In this document: positions 10,979-21,061 of the stretch, piece by piece | Layout: the number at the start of each line of letters is the position of its first letter | Position numbering within the stretch: the first letter of the stretch is position 1 | Assembly (NCBI GenBank): GCA_944322645.1 | Contig: CALUPI010000034.1 | Span: 1 to 36,366, forward strand | DNA from: an uncultured Ureaplasma sp. | GTDB taxonomy: Bacteria; Bacillota_I; Bacilli_A; Mycoplasmatales; Mycoplasmoidaceae | Reading direction: 5' to 3' | DNA length: 36,366 nucleotides | Notes under the pieces: generated by a model | What the model was told of the DNA's origin: nothing | Database searches by the model: none | Seen by the model: the letters and a program-made list of their open reading frames with translations, nothing else | Position numbers and translations under genes: made by a program

Positions 10979-12625
10979 TTAATTTTTAATTTTCTTTAAT
11001 TTATAATACAATTTTAAAAATTTTTTATTAATTTTATCAAAAGGTTTAGAGTCTATATCGCTAAATTGCTTTATAAATGAAGTTTCATTTGTTTTGTGTT
11101 GTTTCTGAACATTATTTATAATTTTATTTTTTTGTGAATTAGATATTTTTTTACAATTTTCTTTGCTTGATTTTTTTAATTGTAAATTAATTATTTTATT
11201 TTTTCTACTGTAGTCAATATAGTTATAAAAATCATTAATGTATGATTCAAATTGTAATGATAAAATATCTTTAATATTTTGATTGGTTTCTATTTTATTT
11301 ATATTAGGATTAACATTAATTTTATCATCATCAAATCTAAAATATGTTCCTTGAGCATCTTCAGAATTAAGCTTATTTAATAATTCATTATCAATAATAT
11401 TAATAGTGAGATTACTAAAATCCTGACTAAGTAATTTTGTATATGATTTTATTTTTTGATCTGAATCAACATTTATAACAAGCATTAAGTTCATATCTCT
11501 AAAAATTGAGTAAACATAATTCAATAATCTTAGTAAAAAATAAATTGAAGTATCTCCTAATTTATCTGTACAAAAAATTAATTGATGATTTAATTCCTTG
11601 ATACCTTCAGTCATGGGAACCCTTTTGTTTATTAAAAATTTAAATCTTTTTATAAAAATCATTTTTTGCATTAAATATTCTGCAAATGATAAATTATTTA
11701 ATCTTGGTTTAATATTTTTTAATAATTTTCCATATACAATTACAATTATTAATAGTATTAATATAAATATTAAAGATACAATTACAGAAGCATCACTAAA
11801 TCATGCTGATCAAATTTTTGGAATTAGCAGTGTTTGTGCTAATTGATTACCAGCTAGACAAATACTATTTGCCATTAATCCATAATAATAACTTGTTGTA
11901 GGTAATAATGCAAAATATGAACCATTTCAACTTTGCATTATTTCTAATGTAGCTGTTTTTCCTACTACACTGAAATAAATAAAAGTTTGTAATTGTATTG
12001 ATAATATTGATATTGTTGCTTGCGACCCTGTTCCAATTAGACTATCTTGTAAAAAACGTAAACAACCAGATAAATCATTACTATAACCAACCACTGGATT
12101 ATTTATTCAATATAAATTCAAGTATTGGTTAAATCACTCAGGATAATTATTATCTGTAATATTAGTAATGCTAGTTAATATAGAAGCGGCTGTTTTTGGA
12201 TCAATAACATAACCAATTATGTGATTATTAGCAATTAATACTCCTGAGAAATTTCCTTGTAATAGTGACAAAGAGTTGGAAGCAGAATTTATAATAGGAA
12301 TTGCAATTCCTCAAATTATGCAAAAAACTAATGCTAATATTGATAACCAAAAAAATATGTTGTATCAAATAGTTCTATTTTTGAATTTAATTTTTGATAA
12401 TTCTCTATTTTTTTTATAGTCATTAGTTTGAAATCAATAGTAAACAAAAGAACCAAGAAAACGACTCTTGGCTCTTAATTGACAATCAATATTATCATTT
12501 ATAATTCCATATATACGTTCTAAGCTATACGCATCACCACTATCATGCGTAAAATTTAAACCTATTGTATCAATATTTTTATATGTACTATTTGAAATTA
12601 ACAATGATTTTTCTATGTTGTTCAT
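10979..12625 (-). CDS. Unknown two-helix membrane protein
   Basis: 548 residues joined across many UGA-Trp codons with no TAA or TAG break. Not recognised. A cytoplasmic head of about 85 residues leads to a first membrane helix near 88-113. Then comes an external-type region of about 165 residues rich in Asn, Ser, Trp and Tyr, a second helix near 278-298, and a 250-residue cytoplasmic tail that becomes Lys/Asn-rich and probably coiled coil. The ATG at 12625 is one base after the rpsO stop. A GTG three codons upstream, inside rpsO, is an alternative start. Its position between rpsO and the yebC-side genes gives no functional clue beyond co-expression. The topology resembles a sensor or anchoring protein, but no catalytic motif is visible. 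Confidence 0.85.
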
Positions 12626-12626
12626 A

Positions 12627-12896
12627 TTATCCACGTAAATTTAATTCTTTAATAATTGCTCTATAACGTTCAATATCATTTCTTTCTAAGTAAGCTAATA
12701 ATTTTTTTCTTTGAGCAACTTTTTGGTATAAACCAGACTTTGAAATTTTATCCTTTTTGTTATTAATTAAATGTTGAGTTAAACGAATGATTTCTTCAGT
12801 TAAAATTGCAATTTGAACTTCAGTCTTACCTGTATTTTTTTCATTTCCACCAAATTTTTTTACTAATTCAGCTTTTGTTTGTTTTGAAATTGACAT
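12627..12896 (-). CDS. rpsO: 30S ribosomal protein S15
   Basis: 89 residues, the standard length. It binds 16S rRNA in the central domain and is an early assembly protein. The sequence has the family pattern: [22 protein letters not shown], then the rRNA-contacting [17 protein letters not shown] and the terminal [19 protein letters not shown] lies 8 bases before the ATG. It heads a four-gene operon running to yebC; the 108-base gap to the upstream helicase gene likely holds its promoter, though I see no clear -35/-10 pair. Confidence 0.97.
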   Translation of the reverse strand: MSISKQTKAELVKKFGGNEKNTGKTEVQIAILTEEIIRLTQHLINNKKDKISKSGLYQKVAQRKKLLAYLERNDIERYRAIIKELNLRG

Positions 12897-13004
12897 ATAT
12901 TTTTCTCCTTAAGTAATTTAATAAAAATTTAAACAAAGTTGTATTTGGAGATAATAACAACAATGTATTAAATAATTACAATAAAATTTTATCAATAAAT
13001 TTAA

Positions 13005-14342
13005 TTAAAATTGATCTTTTTTTCTATATTGTTTAATTCTATTTTCATTCATAAGTTTTTCAATATGTTTTCTTTTGTGTTTTTGCTTAATTTTTTTAAT
13101 TTCTTTTTTTAATTTCTTTTTATAACCTGGTTTTATATTTTTTTTAGATTTGGCAACAAACAATTTTATTTCATTTTCTTGTTCCAAATTAATTTTTGGT
13201 TTGAAATAAATTTTTTCTTTTGTAGGAACTAACTCATTGTTTTTAATTGTTAAATTTTTAAATTCAACACCTTTGTCTAATAAACTTAATATTTTTTTAT
13301 TATCAGTGTCATTAAATAAAATATATGATTCACCTGTATATTTGTTTCTGCCACATCTACCAGCTCTATGTAAATATCATGATACATCATCTGGTAAATC
13401 TCAATTTATTACATGACTTGCCCCATCAATATCAAGTCCTCTACTAGCTAGATCGCTACAAACAACATATTGATATTTTAGATTTTTAATATCACGATAA
13501 TTGTTTTTTCTTTCTCTAGTTTTTAAACCACCATGCAAATTAATTACATTTCTATTTTGTTCGAGCAAATATTTATAGATTTCATCAGAAGTTTTTTTAG
13601 TATTTGCAAAAATTAGGCACAAATACGGATTGATATGATTAACAATTACACTTAAGGCATGATATTTGTCTCTAGTTTTTATTAAATAATTAGTTATATT
13701 ATCTTTTTTATAGGTATCATTTGTACTAATAATTTTAGTATTTTTAAAATACTTTTTTAATTGCTGACTTAACATGTCATGAATAGTTGCACTAAAAGCC
13801 ATTTTTTGAATTTGATCAATATTCTTAAATGAATCAAAAATTTCTATAATTTGTTTAGAAAAACCTAAATCAAATAACATATCTGTTTCATCTAATACAA
13901 TTGTTTTGACATATTTAAAATTAATGCTACCTAAATGATAAATTTCTAAAAATCTTGTTGGAGTTGCAACAATAATATTTGTATTTTTGGAATTTGAAAC
14001 TTGTTTATTTATTTCTTCTCCACCTATTCATAAACTTGCATTAATTTTTTCTTCATTATTTTTGAATAAATTAATTGTAGAATAAATTTGTCTAGCTAAT
14101 TCACGTGTTGGAGCAATTATTATAGATTGAATATATTGATTAGAAACTAAATTATTTAATATTGGAATTAAAAATGATAGAGTTTTACCTGTACCAGTAG
14201 GACTAATTCCGATTATATTTTGTGAGTTTAAAGTTAATGGTAATGTTGAATTTTGAATTGTAGTAAACCTATCAATATGTTGTTTCTTTAATTCATTAAT
14301 AATTCATGGTTTAATTATTTTAAATATATTATTATCATTCAT
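13005..14342 (-). CDS. DEAD-box RNA helicase
   Basis: 445 residues. An ATP-dependent RNA helicase, probably acting in ribosome assembly or mRNA decay. In order: Q-like motif near TTIQNSTLPLTL, motif I SPTGTGKT, Ia PTRELAR, Ib TPTR, motif II DETD (in place of DEAD), III SAT, then LIFANT, ASRGLDI and HRAGRCGR of the second RecA domain. The last 70 residues form a very Lys-rich tail (runs of KKK/KHKRKH), likely for RNA binding. The DETD form keeps the two acidic catalytic residues, so activity is plausible. Start at ATG 14342; UGA-Trp at NPWI-like and INWDLP sites. It lies downstream of the tRNA terminator. Confidence 0.93.
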
Positions 14343-14365
14343 ACTTATATTTTAATTCTATAAAA

Positions 14366-14392
14366 TAAAAAAAATCAACAATATGTTGATTT
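14366..14392 (-). terminator. Intrinsic terminator after the tRNA pair
   Basis: On the minus strand a perfect 9-bp stem (AAATCAACA with TGTTGATTT, 3-base loop, plus-strand 14372-14392) runs into a T tract over 14366-14373. It lies between tRNA-Ala and the helicase gene, so it should end the tRNA transcript. Confidence 0.8.
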
Positions 14393-14403
14393 GAATTTTA
14401 AAA

Positions 14404-14479
14404 TGGTGGAGACTATGGGAGTCAAACCCACGACCTTCTGAGTGCAAATCAGATGCTCTATCAACTGAGCTAAGTCCCC
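14404..14479 (-). tRNA. tRNA-Ala (anticodon TGC)
   Basis: 76 bases including an encoded CCA. Acceptor GGGGACT pairs with AGTCTCC, giving a G3-U70 wobble, the main alanine identity element. D arm TAGCTCAGTTGATAGAGC, anticodon stem TCTGA/TCAGA around the loop TTTGCAC with TGC, and T arm GTGGGTTTGACTCCCA are all visible. It lies one base downstream of tRNA-Ile on the same transcript. Confidence 0.96.
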
Positions 14480-14480
14480 G

Positions 14481-14558
14481 TGGTGGAAGTAAGTGGGCTC
14501 GAACCACCGACCTCACCCTTATCAGGGGTGTGCTCTAACCAGCTGAGCTATACTTCCA
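14481..14558 (-). tRNA. tRNA-Ile (anticodon GAT)
   Basis: 78 bases including an encoded CCA. Acceptor TGGAAGT pairs with ACTTCCA. The D arm is TAGCTCAGCTGGTTAGAGC, the anticodon loop CTGATAA carries GAT for isoleucine AUC/AUU, and the T arm contains GGTTCGAGCC. It is the first of the Ile-Ala pair. That order is common inside rRNA operons, but no rRNA is beside it here. Confidence 0.96.
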
Positions 14559-14572
14559 CAAAATACTATTTA

Positions 14573-14578
14573 ATTATA
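14573..14578 (-). promoter_or_regulatory. -10 element for the tRNA pair
   Basis: TATAAT on the minus strand, ending 15 bases before the first tRNA base, so transcription would begin about 8 bases upstream of tRNA-Ile. No convincing -35 hexamer is seen, which is common in this group. Confidence 0.5.
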
Positions 14579-14627
14579 TCAAAAAAGAATATATATAAAT
14601 ATTATTTTTAAATTATTTAATTTTTTT

Positions 14628-14633
14628 TATAAT
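14628..14633 (+). promoter_or_regulatory. -10 element for upp
   Basis: TATAAT followed by AT-rich sequence, with AGGAG at 14649-14653 and the upp ATG at 14663. The -35 region is T-rich with no clear hexamer. Confidence 0.5.
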
Positions 14634-14662
14634 ATATATTAAAAAATAGGAGTAAAAGTATT

Positions 14663-15283
14663 ATGTTTTTTGAAATTAAACATCCACTTATTCAAGATAA
14701 ATTAACAAGAATGAGAAATAAAGAAACTAATTCAACTACATTCAGAGATAATCTTCAAGAATTAACAACATTATTAGCATATGAAGCTACAAAAGATATG
14801 AAATTGATTGATAAAGAAATTGAAACACCTATAACAAAAATGTTAGGAAAAAAATTAGAAAACAAAATTTGCCTTGTACCTATTTTGCGTGCTGGTCTTG
14901 GAATGGTGGACCCATTAAAAAATTTAATTCCAACTGCAACAATTGGTCATATTGGTTTATATCGTGATGAATCATCATTAGATCCAATAGAATATTATTC
15001 GAAAATGCCCAAATCAATTCATGAATCTGATGTATTAGTTTTAGATCCAATGCTTGCTACTGGCCATTCATGTATAAAAGCTATTGATATTGTTAAGAAA
15101 TATAATCCTAAATCAATTACATATATTGGTATTTTAGCAAGTCCAGAAGGTTTAAAAAATTTAGAATTAAAACATCCTGATGTAAATATTTATATTGCAT
15201 CAATTGATAAAAAATTAAATGAAAATGGTTATATAGTTCCTGGTTTAGGTGATGCTGGTGATAGATTATTTGGTACTAAATAA
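14663..15283 (+). CDS. upp: Uracil phosphoribosyltransferase
   Basis: 206 residues, standard size. It makes UMP from uracil and PRPP, the main pyrimidine salvage step in cells without de novo synthesis. The N-terminus EIKHPLIQDKLTRMRNKETNSTTFR matches the family. VPILRAGLGMVDPLKNLIPTA covers the substrate pocket, LVLDPMLATGHSCIKAI is the PRPP-binding loop, and PGLGDAGDRLFGTK is the uracil-binding C-terminus. No UGA codon is used. It is a monocistronic gene with its own promoter. Its last 18 bases overlap the 3' end of the convergent DHFR-FolD gene. UMP made here feeds pyrH. Confidence 0.97.
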   Translation: MFFEIKHPLIQDKLTRMRNKETNSTTFRDNLQELTTLLAYEATKDMKLIDKEIETPITKMLGKKLENKICLVPILRAGLGMVDPLKNLIPTATIGHIGLYRDESSLDPIEYYSKMPKSIHESDVLVLDPMLATGHSCIKAIDIVKKYNPKSITYIGILASPEGLKNLELKHPDVNIYIASIDKKLNENGYIVPGLGDAGDRLFGTK

Positions 15284-16576
15284 TCTATTTTTTATTAAAA
15301 ATAATAAGTTTTCAAATAACATCGACACAGTTACAGGACCAATACCACCAGGTACTGGTGTAATATATTTTACTTTTTCAATAACATTATAAAAATCGGC
15401 ATCACCAATCATTTTATTGTTCAAAAAATTTATTGATACATCTATAATAATTGCATTATTTTTAATATATTTAGATTTTATAAAATTAGGTCTACTAACA
15501 GTAGAAATAATAATATCAGCATTTTTAAGATGTTTATTAATATTTTTTGAATATGAATGACAAAAAGTGACTGTAGCATTTTGGTTGATTAAAAGTAATC
15601 CAATTGGCATACCAACAATTTTACTTCTGCCTAAAATGACAATGTTTTTGCTAGTTAGGTTAATTTTATAGAATTTAAAAAATTCTAAAATTGCTTTTGG
15701 AGTACATGGAATTAGTTGTGAAGATTGAGAAAATAAAATTTTAGAATAATTTATTTCATTTAAACAATCTATGTCTTTTTGAGGATTTATTGTATTTAAT
15801 ATTTTTTGTTTATTTAGATGGTTAGAAATTGGTAATTGAACAATAATTCCATGAATATGAGGATCAATATTTAGTTTATTAATACTATCTATAAGGATTG
15901 TCTCATTCACATTTTCATCATATTTATAAATATTAATATTTACACTTAATAATTTTGCATATTTTAATTTATTATCAATATATTTCTGACTAGCTAAGGA
16001 ATTTCCGATATAAATAATTGCAATAGTAGGAGTAATACCTTGTAAAATAAATTGTTTAAATTCTTTAATTTGTTTCGATATTAGTTTATTAACAATAGGT
16101 TCTCCATATAATATTTTTTTATTAAATGTTTTATAATATTCTACTTGAAATTCTTTATAACATATAGTTTTAACTAATTTATAATTTTTTAAATTGGGGA
16201 TATATATTTGATCACAATCATATGATTGATGTAATTTTGAAATTATAATTTCATCAGCATATTTTAAAAATAAATTAAATATTTCTTTACCACCAATTAT
16301 ATAAACATCTTTAGTTTTAGATAGTTTTATAATTTGCTTATAATCATATATAACTTTTGCATTAGGGATAGATAATTTTTTATTATGGGTAAGAATAATG
16401 TTATCTCTATCTTTTAATACCTTTCCAATTGCAAAAAAAGTTTTTGATCCCATAACTATTGTTTTGTTCTTGGTATGTTTAATAAAATGTTGCATTTCAT
16501 TATTAATATTTCATGGTAATTTATTTTGCTTGGCAAAACCATAGTTATTATCTACACACATAATCATTTTTAACAT
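15266..16576 (-). CDS. Fused dihydrofolate reductase / FolD (methylene-THF dehydrogenase-cyclohydrolase)
   Basis: 436 residues in one frame. Residues 1 to about 150 are DHFR: MIMCVDNNYGFAKQNKLPWNINNEM (substrate Glu after LPW), KTIVMGSKTF, and the NADPH-binding VYIIGGKEIFNLFL. Residues from about 155 are FolD: TPTIAIIYIGNSLASQKYIDNKLKYA (catalytic Lys), HGIIVQLPISNHL, KDIDCLNEINYSK, IPCTPKAILEF, VILGRSKIVGMPIGLLL for NADP, and TPVPGGIGPVTVSMLFENLL. Together they would regenerate tetrahydrofolate and interconvert methylene-, methenyl- and 10-formyl-THF for formyl-Met-tRNA and nucleotide synthesis. The true start lies upstream of a UGA-Trp in LPW; AGAGG precedes it. No thyA is adjacent. The two enzymes are usually separate proteins. 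Confidence 0.93.
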
Positions 16577-16587
16577 ATTGAACCTCT

Positions 16588-16602
16588 ATTATAATTATTA
16601 TA
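16588..16602 (-). promoter_or_regulatory. Candidate -10 elements for the DHFR-FolD gene
   Basis: Two overlapping-region TATAAT hexamers on the minus strand (16597-16602 and 16588-16593). The distal one would start transcription about 14 bases before the ATG, leaving room for GAGG at 16582-16585. Both lie after the ABC-operon terminator, in about 60 bases between the two genes. Confidence 0.35.
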
Positions 16603-16612
16603 TATTTGAAAT

Positions 16613-16639
16613 AAAAAAATGGAAATTAATCCATTTTTA
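16613..16639 (-). terminator. Intrinsic terminator after the ABC exporter genes
   Basis: The minus-strand stem AAAAATGGA with TCCATTTTT begins at the stop codon of the ABC gene and ends in a T run at 16613-16619. The loop is 6 bases. Confidence 0.65.
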
Positions 16640-18811
16640 TTGTTCTTCATAAAATTGAGAATTATGTAATTGATAATAGAAACCTTTATTATCTAGCAAT
16701 TCTTGATGTGTACCACGTTCGATAATTTTTCCATCTTTTAATACAAGAATTTGATCAGCTTTTTCAATTGTTGATAATCTATGAGCAATTACAAAAGAAG
16801 TTTTATTTTTAGTTAACCGATTCATTGCGGATTGCACTTCTAATTCTGTTTTAGTATCAATTGAACTCGTTGCTTCATCTAGTATTAAAATATCTGAAGT
16901 AGATAACACTGCTCTTGCTATTGCTAAAAGTTGACGTTGTCCTTGAGATAATGAGTCTCCATTGTCACCTAAAATTGTGTCATATCCATTTGGTAATTGC
17001 ATTATAAAATTGTGAGCATTAGCAGTTTTTGCAGCATTTATAATTTCATCATCTGTAGCATTTAAGTTACCATAACGAATGTTTTCTTTTATAGATACAT
17101 TGAATAGGAATGTATCTTGTAAAACTATTGATACATTGTGTCTCATTGAAAATTTAGTAATTTCTTTAATTGAGACTTCTTTATTACCTATTAAAATATC
17201 ACCATCATGGATGTCATAGAACTTTGTTAATAAATTAATAAATGTTGATTTACCACTACCAGTTGGACCTACAATGGCAATCGTTTGACCAGGTTTAACA
17301 TCAATATTTACATCAAACAATATTTGTTTATTAGGTACATAGCTAAAATTTAAATTTTGAACTTTCACTGAGTCATTAGTAGTTACTGTTGAATATGGTA
17401 CATTTGGTAATATATCCCCATCTTCAGGGTTTAGATGACTATTGTCTTCAATGTTCTTTGAATGTCCTTTACTAAATAAATCGGACAATTCATATGAAAT
17501 TTTAGAATCTGTTTCATTATCATCAATATTTAAAATTAAATGTTCATTTTTGGTTACCTCATTTTTTTCATCAAAAACTTGGAAGGCTCTATTTGCACCT
17601 GCTAATGCCATTAATAAAATATTACTAATATTTGATATTTGTGCAATAGGTTGAAAGAAATTTCTTGATACCATTGAGAATGTTGCAATAGTTGTAATTG
17701 CAGTAATGGCAGGATTTACAGGACTATTATCATTTAAATGATTGAAATCTGGTAATGCAATTCCATTAAAACCTTTATCTACACCAGCAACTACAAATAT
17801 TATTCCAAAGAAAGTAATAATAATTGAAGAGAAATTTATGAAAAAGTTTGCAATTGGAAAAATAGCAGAAGTAATAGATTGTGCTTTTTTAGATTCAGCA
17901 TTTAATTTGTCATTATATTTTATAAATTCTTTATTAATGTTGTTTTCTTGTCTATATAAAGTAATAATAGATTGTCCTGCAATCATTTCTTCTGCAAAAC
18001 CATTTAATTCTCCAATATATTTTTGATTCTTTGCAAATGATGGTTTTGACTTTTTAACAATTAACATAATTGGAATTAACATAATTGGAATTAATGCTAG
18101 GGTTATTAATGATAAATATGGACTAATTAAAAACATCGTAATAAACATAGTAATTATCATAAATAATCCATTAATTAATATTGTTAAATTTTCTGATAAG
18201 GCATTAGTTATGTTATTTACATCATTTGTAAATTTTGACATTAAATCACCAGATGAATGTTGATCAAAGTATTTAACTGGTAACTTTTGTATTTTTCTAA
18301 ATAATTTTTGTCTAATTTTATATCCTATTTTTTGTGATAACTTAGCAAAAGTTCTTGTTTGTCATCACATTGTTGCAGCATTTAAAAAATAGAAAATTAA
18401 TGCAAAACCGCCAAACAAACAAAAATTAGTAAATAAAGAGTTCTCAATTGTGGGAACATTATTATTAGCAGATTGTAATTCCCCTATTAACTCTGTTAAA
18501 TATTTTAATGTAAATATTGCAAGACAACTCATAGCAACAGAAACAATTGTTATTAATGCTAATACAACTAATAATAATTTATAATCAGCCATGAATCTAA
18601 ACAATGTTTTAACAGCTTCTTTACTTTCTTTTCTACTTAACTTAGAACGATATTTACTTATTATTTTTTGTTGAGCGGGAGTTAAGCAATTAAATTGAAC
18701 TTTACCTGAATCTAATAATTTAATAAATTCATTCATATCATTATTAATTAAATTATCATAATGATTGGTTAGCTCAATATTTGGAGATTCAAATTTATTA
18801 TTTCATTTCAT
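16637..18811 (-). CDS. ABC exporter subunit B (catalytically complete half)
   Basis: 724 residues, membrane domain plus ATPase. A cytoplasmic N-terminal extension of about 80 residues precedes six membrane helices. An acidic, Ser/Asn-rich linker (about 425-470) leads to the ATPase domain. Walker A GPTGSGKS is at 515-522, signature LSQGQ at 621-625, Walker B ILILDEATSS with catalytic E646, and H-loop H677. The signature departs from LSGGQ. The ATG at 18811 overlaps the preceding gene by 14 bases and is followed at once by a UGA-Trp (MKW). With the gene upstream it forms a heterodimeric exporter of the BmrCD/LmrCD type; paired genes of this kind are also known in M. genitalium (MG014-MG015). 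Substrate unknown: lipid, peptide or drug. Confidence 0.93.
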
Positions 18812-20585
18812 TTTGAACACCTTCCTGTCCCATTTGAGATAATGCAATTTCATAATATTGTGAACATTTTTTTAGCAATTCTTTATGAGAACCTATCCCA
18901 ACAATCTCACCTTTCTCAAGAACAAAAATTCTATCTGCGTCCTTTACACCTGAGATTCTTTGACTAACAATTAATGTAGTTCTATCATTATTTGATGATT
19001 TTATATAATCATTGACAGCTTTTTCAGTAATCATATCTAATGCACTTGTTGATGAATCTAATATTAAAATTTTAGGCTTCATAATTAGTGCTCTTGCTAT
19101 AGATAATCTTTGCTTTTGTCCACCAGAGAAATTGGCTCCTCTTTGTTCTACAATGCTATCAAAACCATTTTCTTTTTGCATAATAAAATCATATGCCTGT
19201 GCAGCTTTAGAAGCTTCAATCATATCTTCTAAACTTGCATTTTCTTTTCCAAATTTTAAATTTGAAGCAATTGTTCCAGAAAATAAGGTAACTTTTTGGG
19301 GTGATAATGCAATCTTTGTTCTTAATGAAATTTCATTAATATCTTTAACTTCATGACCAGATACCTTGATTGAACCCTCTTGAATATCATACATTCTTGC
19401 TATTAAGTTTACTAGTGTAGATTTTCCGGCACCAGTACCACCAATAATTCCAATTGTTTCATTTTCTTTTATTTTAAAGTTAATATTTTTTAAAACATAA
19501 TCAGATGTTTCATGATATCTAAAATTTACATTATCAAATTCAATTGTGTTAGTTTCTATATTTTCACCATTTTCTTTAAATTTTAAAGTTGGATCATATT
19601 TTAAAATTGTTTTTATTCTATTTGCAGAACCAACTGCCATTGTTACAAATAATATTACATTAATAAAAAGCATCATTCCAATTAATACTAATGTTGTAAT
19701 TGACATTAATGTTGAAACATTAGTGATATTAATAGAATCTGTAGTTGTTCCAACTCATAAAATAATTACAATTGTTGCACTTAATGTGAAATTTATTATT
19801 GGAAATATTCACATACTAATAACATATGATCTAGTTGTAATTTTTCTCATTTTTTCATTAATTACATCAAATTTAGCAATTTGTGTATCTTGTAAATTAA
19901 ATGATTTAACAACTCTTACACCTAATATATTTTCTTGAATAGAAGAATTAACATTGTCAGTTGCGAATTTAGCAAGTCTATGATATTTGATGGCTTTAAA
20001 CATTATAAAACCTAGCACAATAAACATTGACAATGAAATTACAATCATAATAACAGGTAGTAGTCAACTTGTGGAAGAAATAGATTTTTGAGTGAATACA
20101 ATTGCAATAACACCAATAATTCCACCAAAATACAAGAATAAACTTCTAAATCCAATTCTAAATATAAATACAAATGCATTTTGTATTGCTTGAACATCCG
20201 TTGTTAATGTTGTCAACAATGTTGATGACTTAAAGTGATCAAAATCAGCGAATGATAATTTTTGAATTTTACTAAATGTATTATAACGAAGCTGACCAGC
20301 TAACTTTATACCAAGTCGTGTTCCTAATAATTCACCCATAATTCCACAAAATAATTCTAATAAACAAACTCCTAGCATTATTCCACTAATTATTAATGCT
20401 CTATTTATAGCTCAATCACGACTTTGACCTTGGAACCTTCAATCTTGAATTACACCATTTAACTTAGTTAGCATCAATGGTAATATAATATCACAAGTAG
20501 TCTGAAGTAATAAAAATGTAATTACAACAAGAAAATAACCAATATTTCTTTTGTTAAACATTACTGATTTTGTAACATATCACAT
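18798..20585 (-). CDS. ABC exporter subunit A (degenerate ATPase half)
   Basis: 595 residues: six membrane helices (about 15-330) then an ATPase domain. Walker A GGTGAGKST is at 382-390, signature FSGGQ at 486-490, and Walker B ILILDSSTSALD, where the catalytic Glu is Ser511. The H-loop reads VSQRIS, with Gln542 for His. Thus its own ATP site should not hydrolyse well, while its normal signature serves the partner's site. AGGAGGA lies 6 bases before the ATG, one of the best ribosome binding sites in the window. It starts 28 bases after the smpB stop and overlaps the second subunit by 14 bases, so the two are made together. Confidence 0.93.
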
Positions 20586-20612
20586 AACAATCCTCCTATG
20601 TAATTAATAGAG

Positions 20613-21041
20613 TTAATATTTTAAACTTTCTCTTTTTAAATCTCTCTTTTTTATATCTTCTCTTTTATCAAATAATTTTTTACCTTTTGCTAGAGCAATT
20701 TCTAATTTTATTTTGTTATTGTGCCAATATACTTTAATAGGAATTATTGTTAAACCTTCTTTTTGTGCCTTAAATTCAAGTTTAATAATTTCTTTTTGGT
20801 GTAATAACAATTTTCTTAATCTATTTGGATCAACATTAAATTGATTCCCTTGTTCAAAAGGTGCAACATACATATTAAAAATATATGCTTCATTTTTTTT
20901 AATTGTAATATATGACTCATTAATAGAACCTTGTGAATGAGAAATTGATTTAACCTCAGTACCAGTCAAAACCAACCCGGCTTCATAAGTTTCCAAAATT
21001 TCATAATTTCTAAATGCATTTTTATTACTAATTAGAGCCAT
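20613..21041 (-). CDS. smpB: SsrA-binding protein SmpB
   Basis: 142 residues, normal length. SmpB binds tmRNA and is needed for rescue of stalled ribosomes. Family landmarks are NKNAFRNYEILETYEAGLVLTGTEVKSI, SINESYITIKKNEAYIFNMYVAPF and the C-terminal ALAKGKKLFDKREDIKKRD, the tail that enters the decoding site. I start at the ATG encoding MALISNKN, which gives standard length; a TTG nine codons upstream would overlap rnr and is unlikely. It follows rnr by 20 bases. The tmRNA gene is not in this window. Confidence 0.96.
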   Translation of the reverse strand: MALISNKNAFRNYEILETYEAGLVLTGTEVKSISHSQGSINESYITIKKNEAYIFNMYVAPFEQGNQFNVDPNRLRKLLLHQKEIIKLEFKAQKEGLTIIPIKVYWHNNKIKLEIALAKGKKLFDKREDIKKRDLKRESLKY

Positions 21042-21061
21042 ATAAATAATACCATTTAATT

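Noticed and set aside
12434-12634. Separate short gene beginning with GTG at 12634
   Set aside because: It ends only at a UGA that codes for Trp; the frame continues as the 548-residue membrane protein, and the ATG at 12625 gives a more normal start.
14404-14558. Possible rRNA operon spacer because of the Ile-Ala tRNA pair
   Set aside because: Flanks are a helicase gene and upp with a local promoter and terminator; no 16S or 23S sequence is present.
19012-19938. Plus-strand readings opposite ABC subunit A
   Set aside because: They are antisense to Walker and signature motifs in the real frame and have no start signals.
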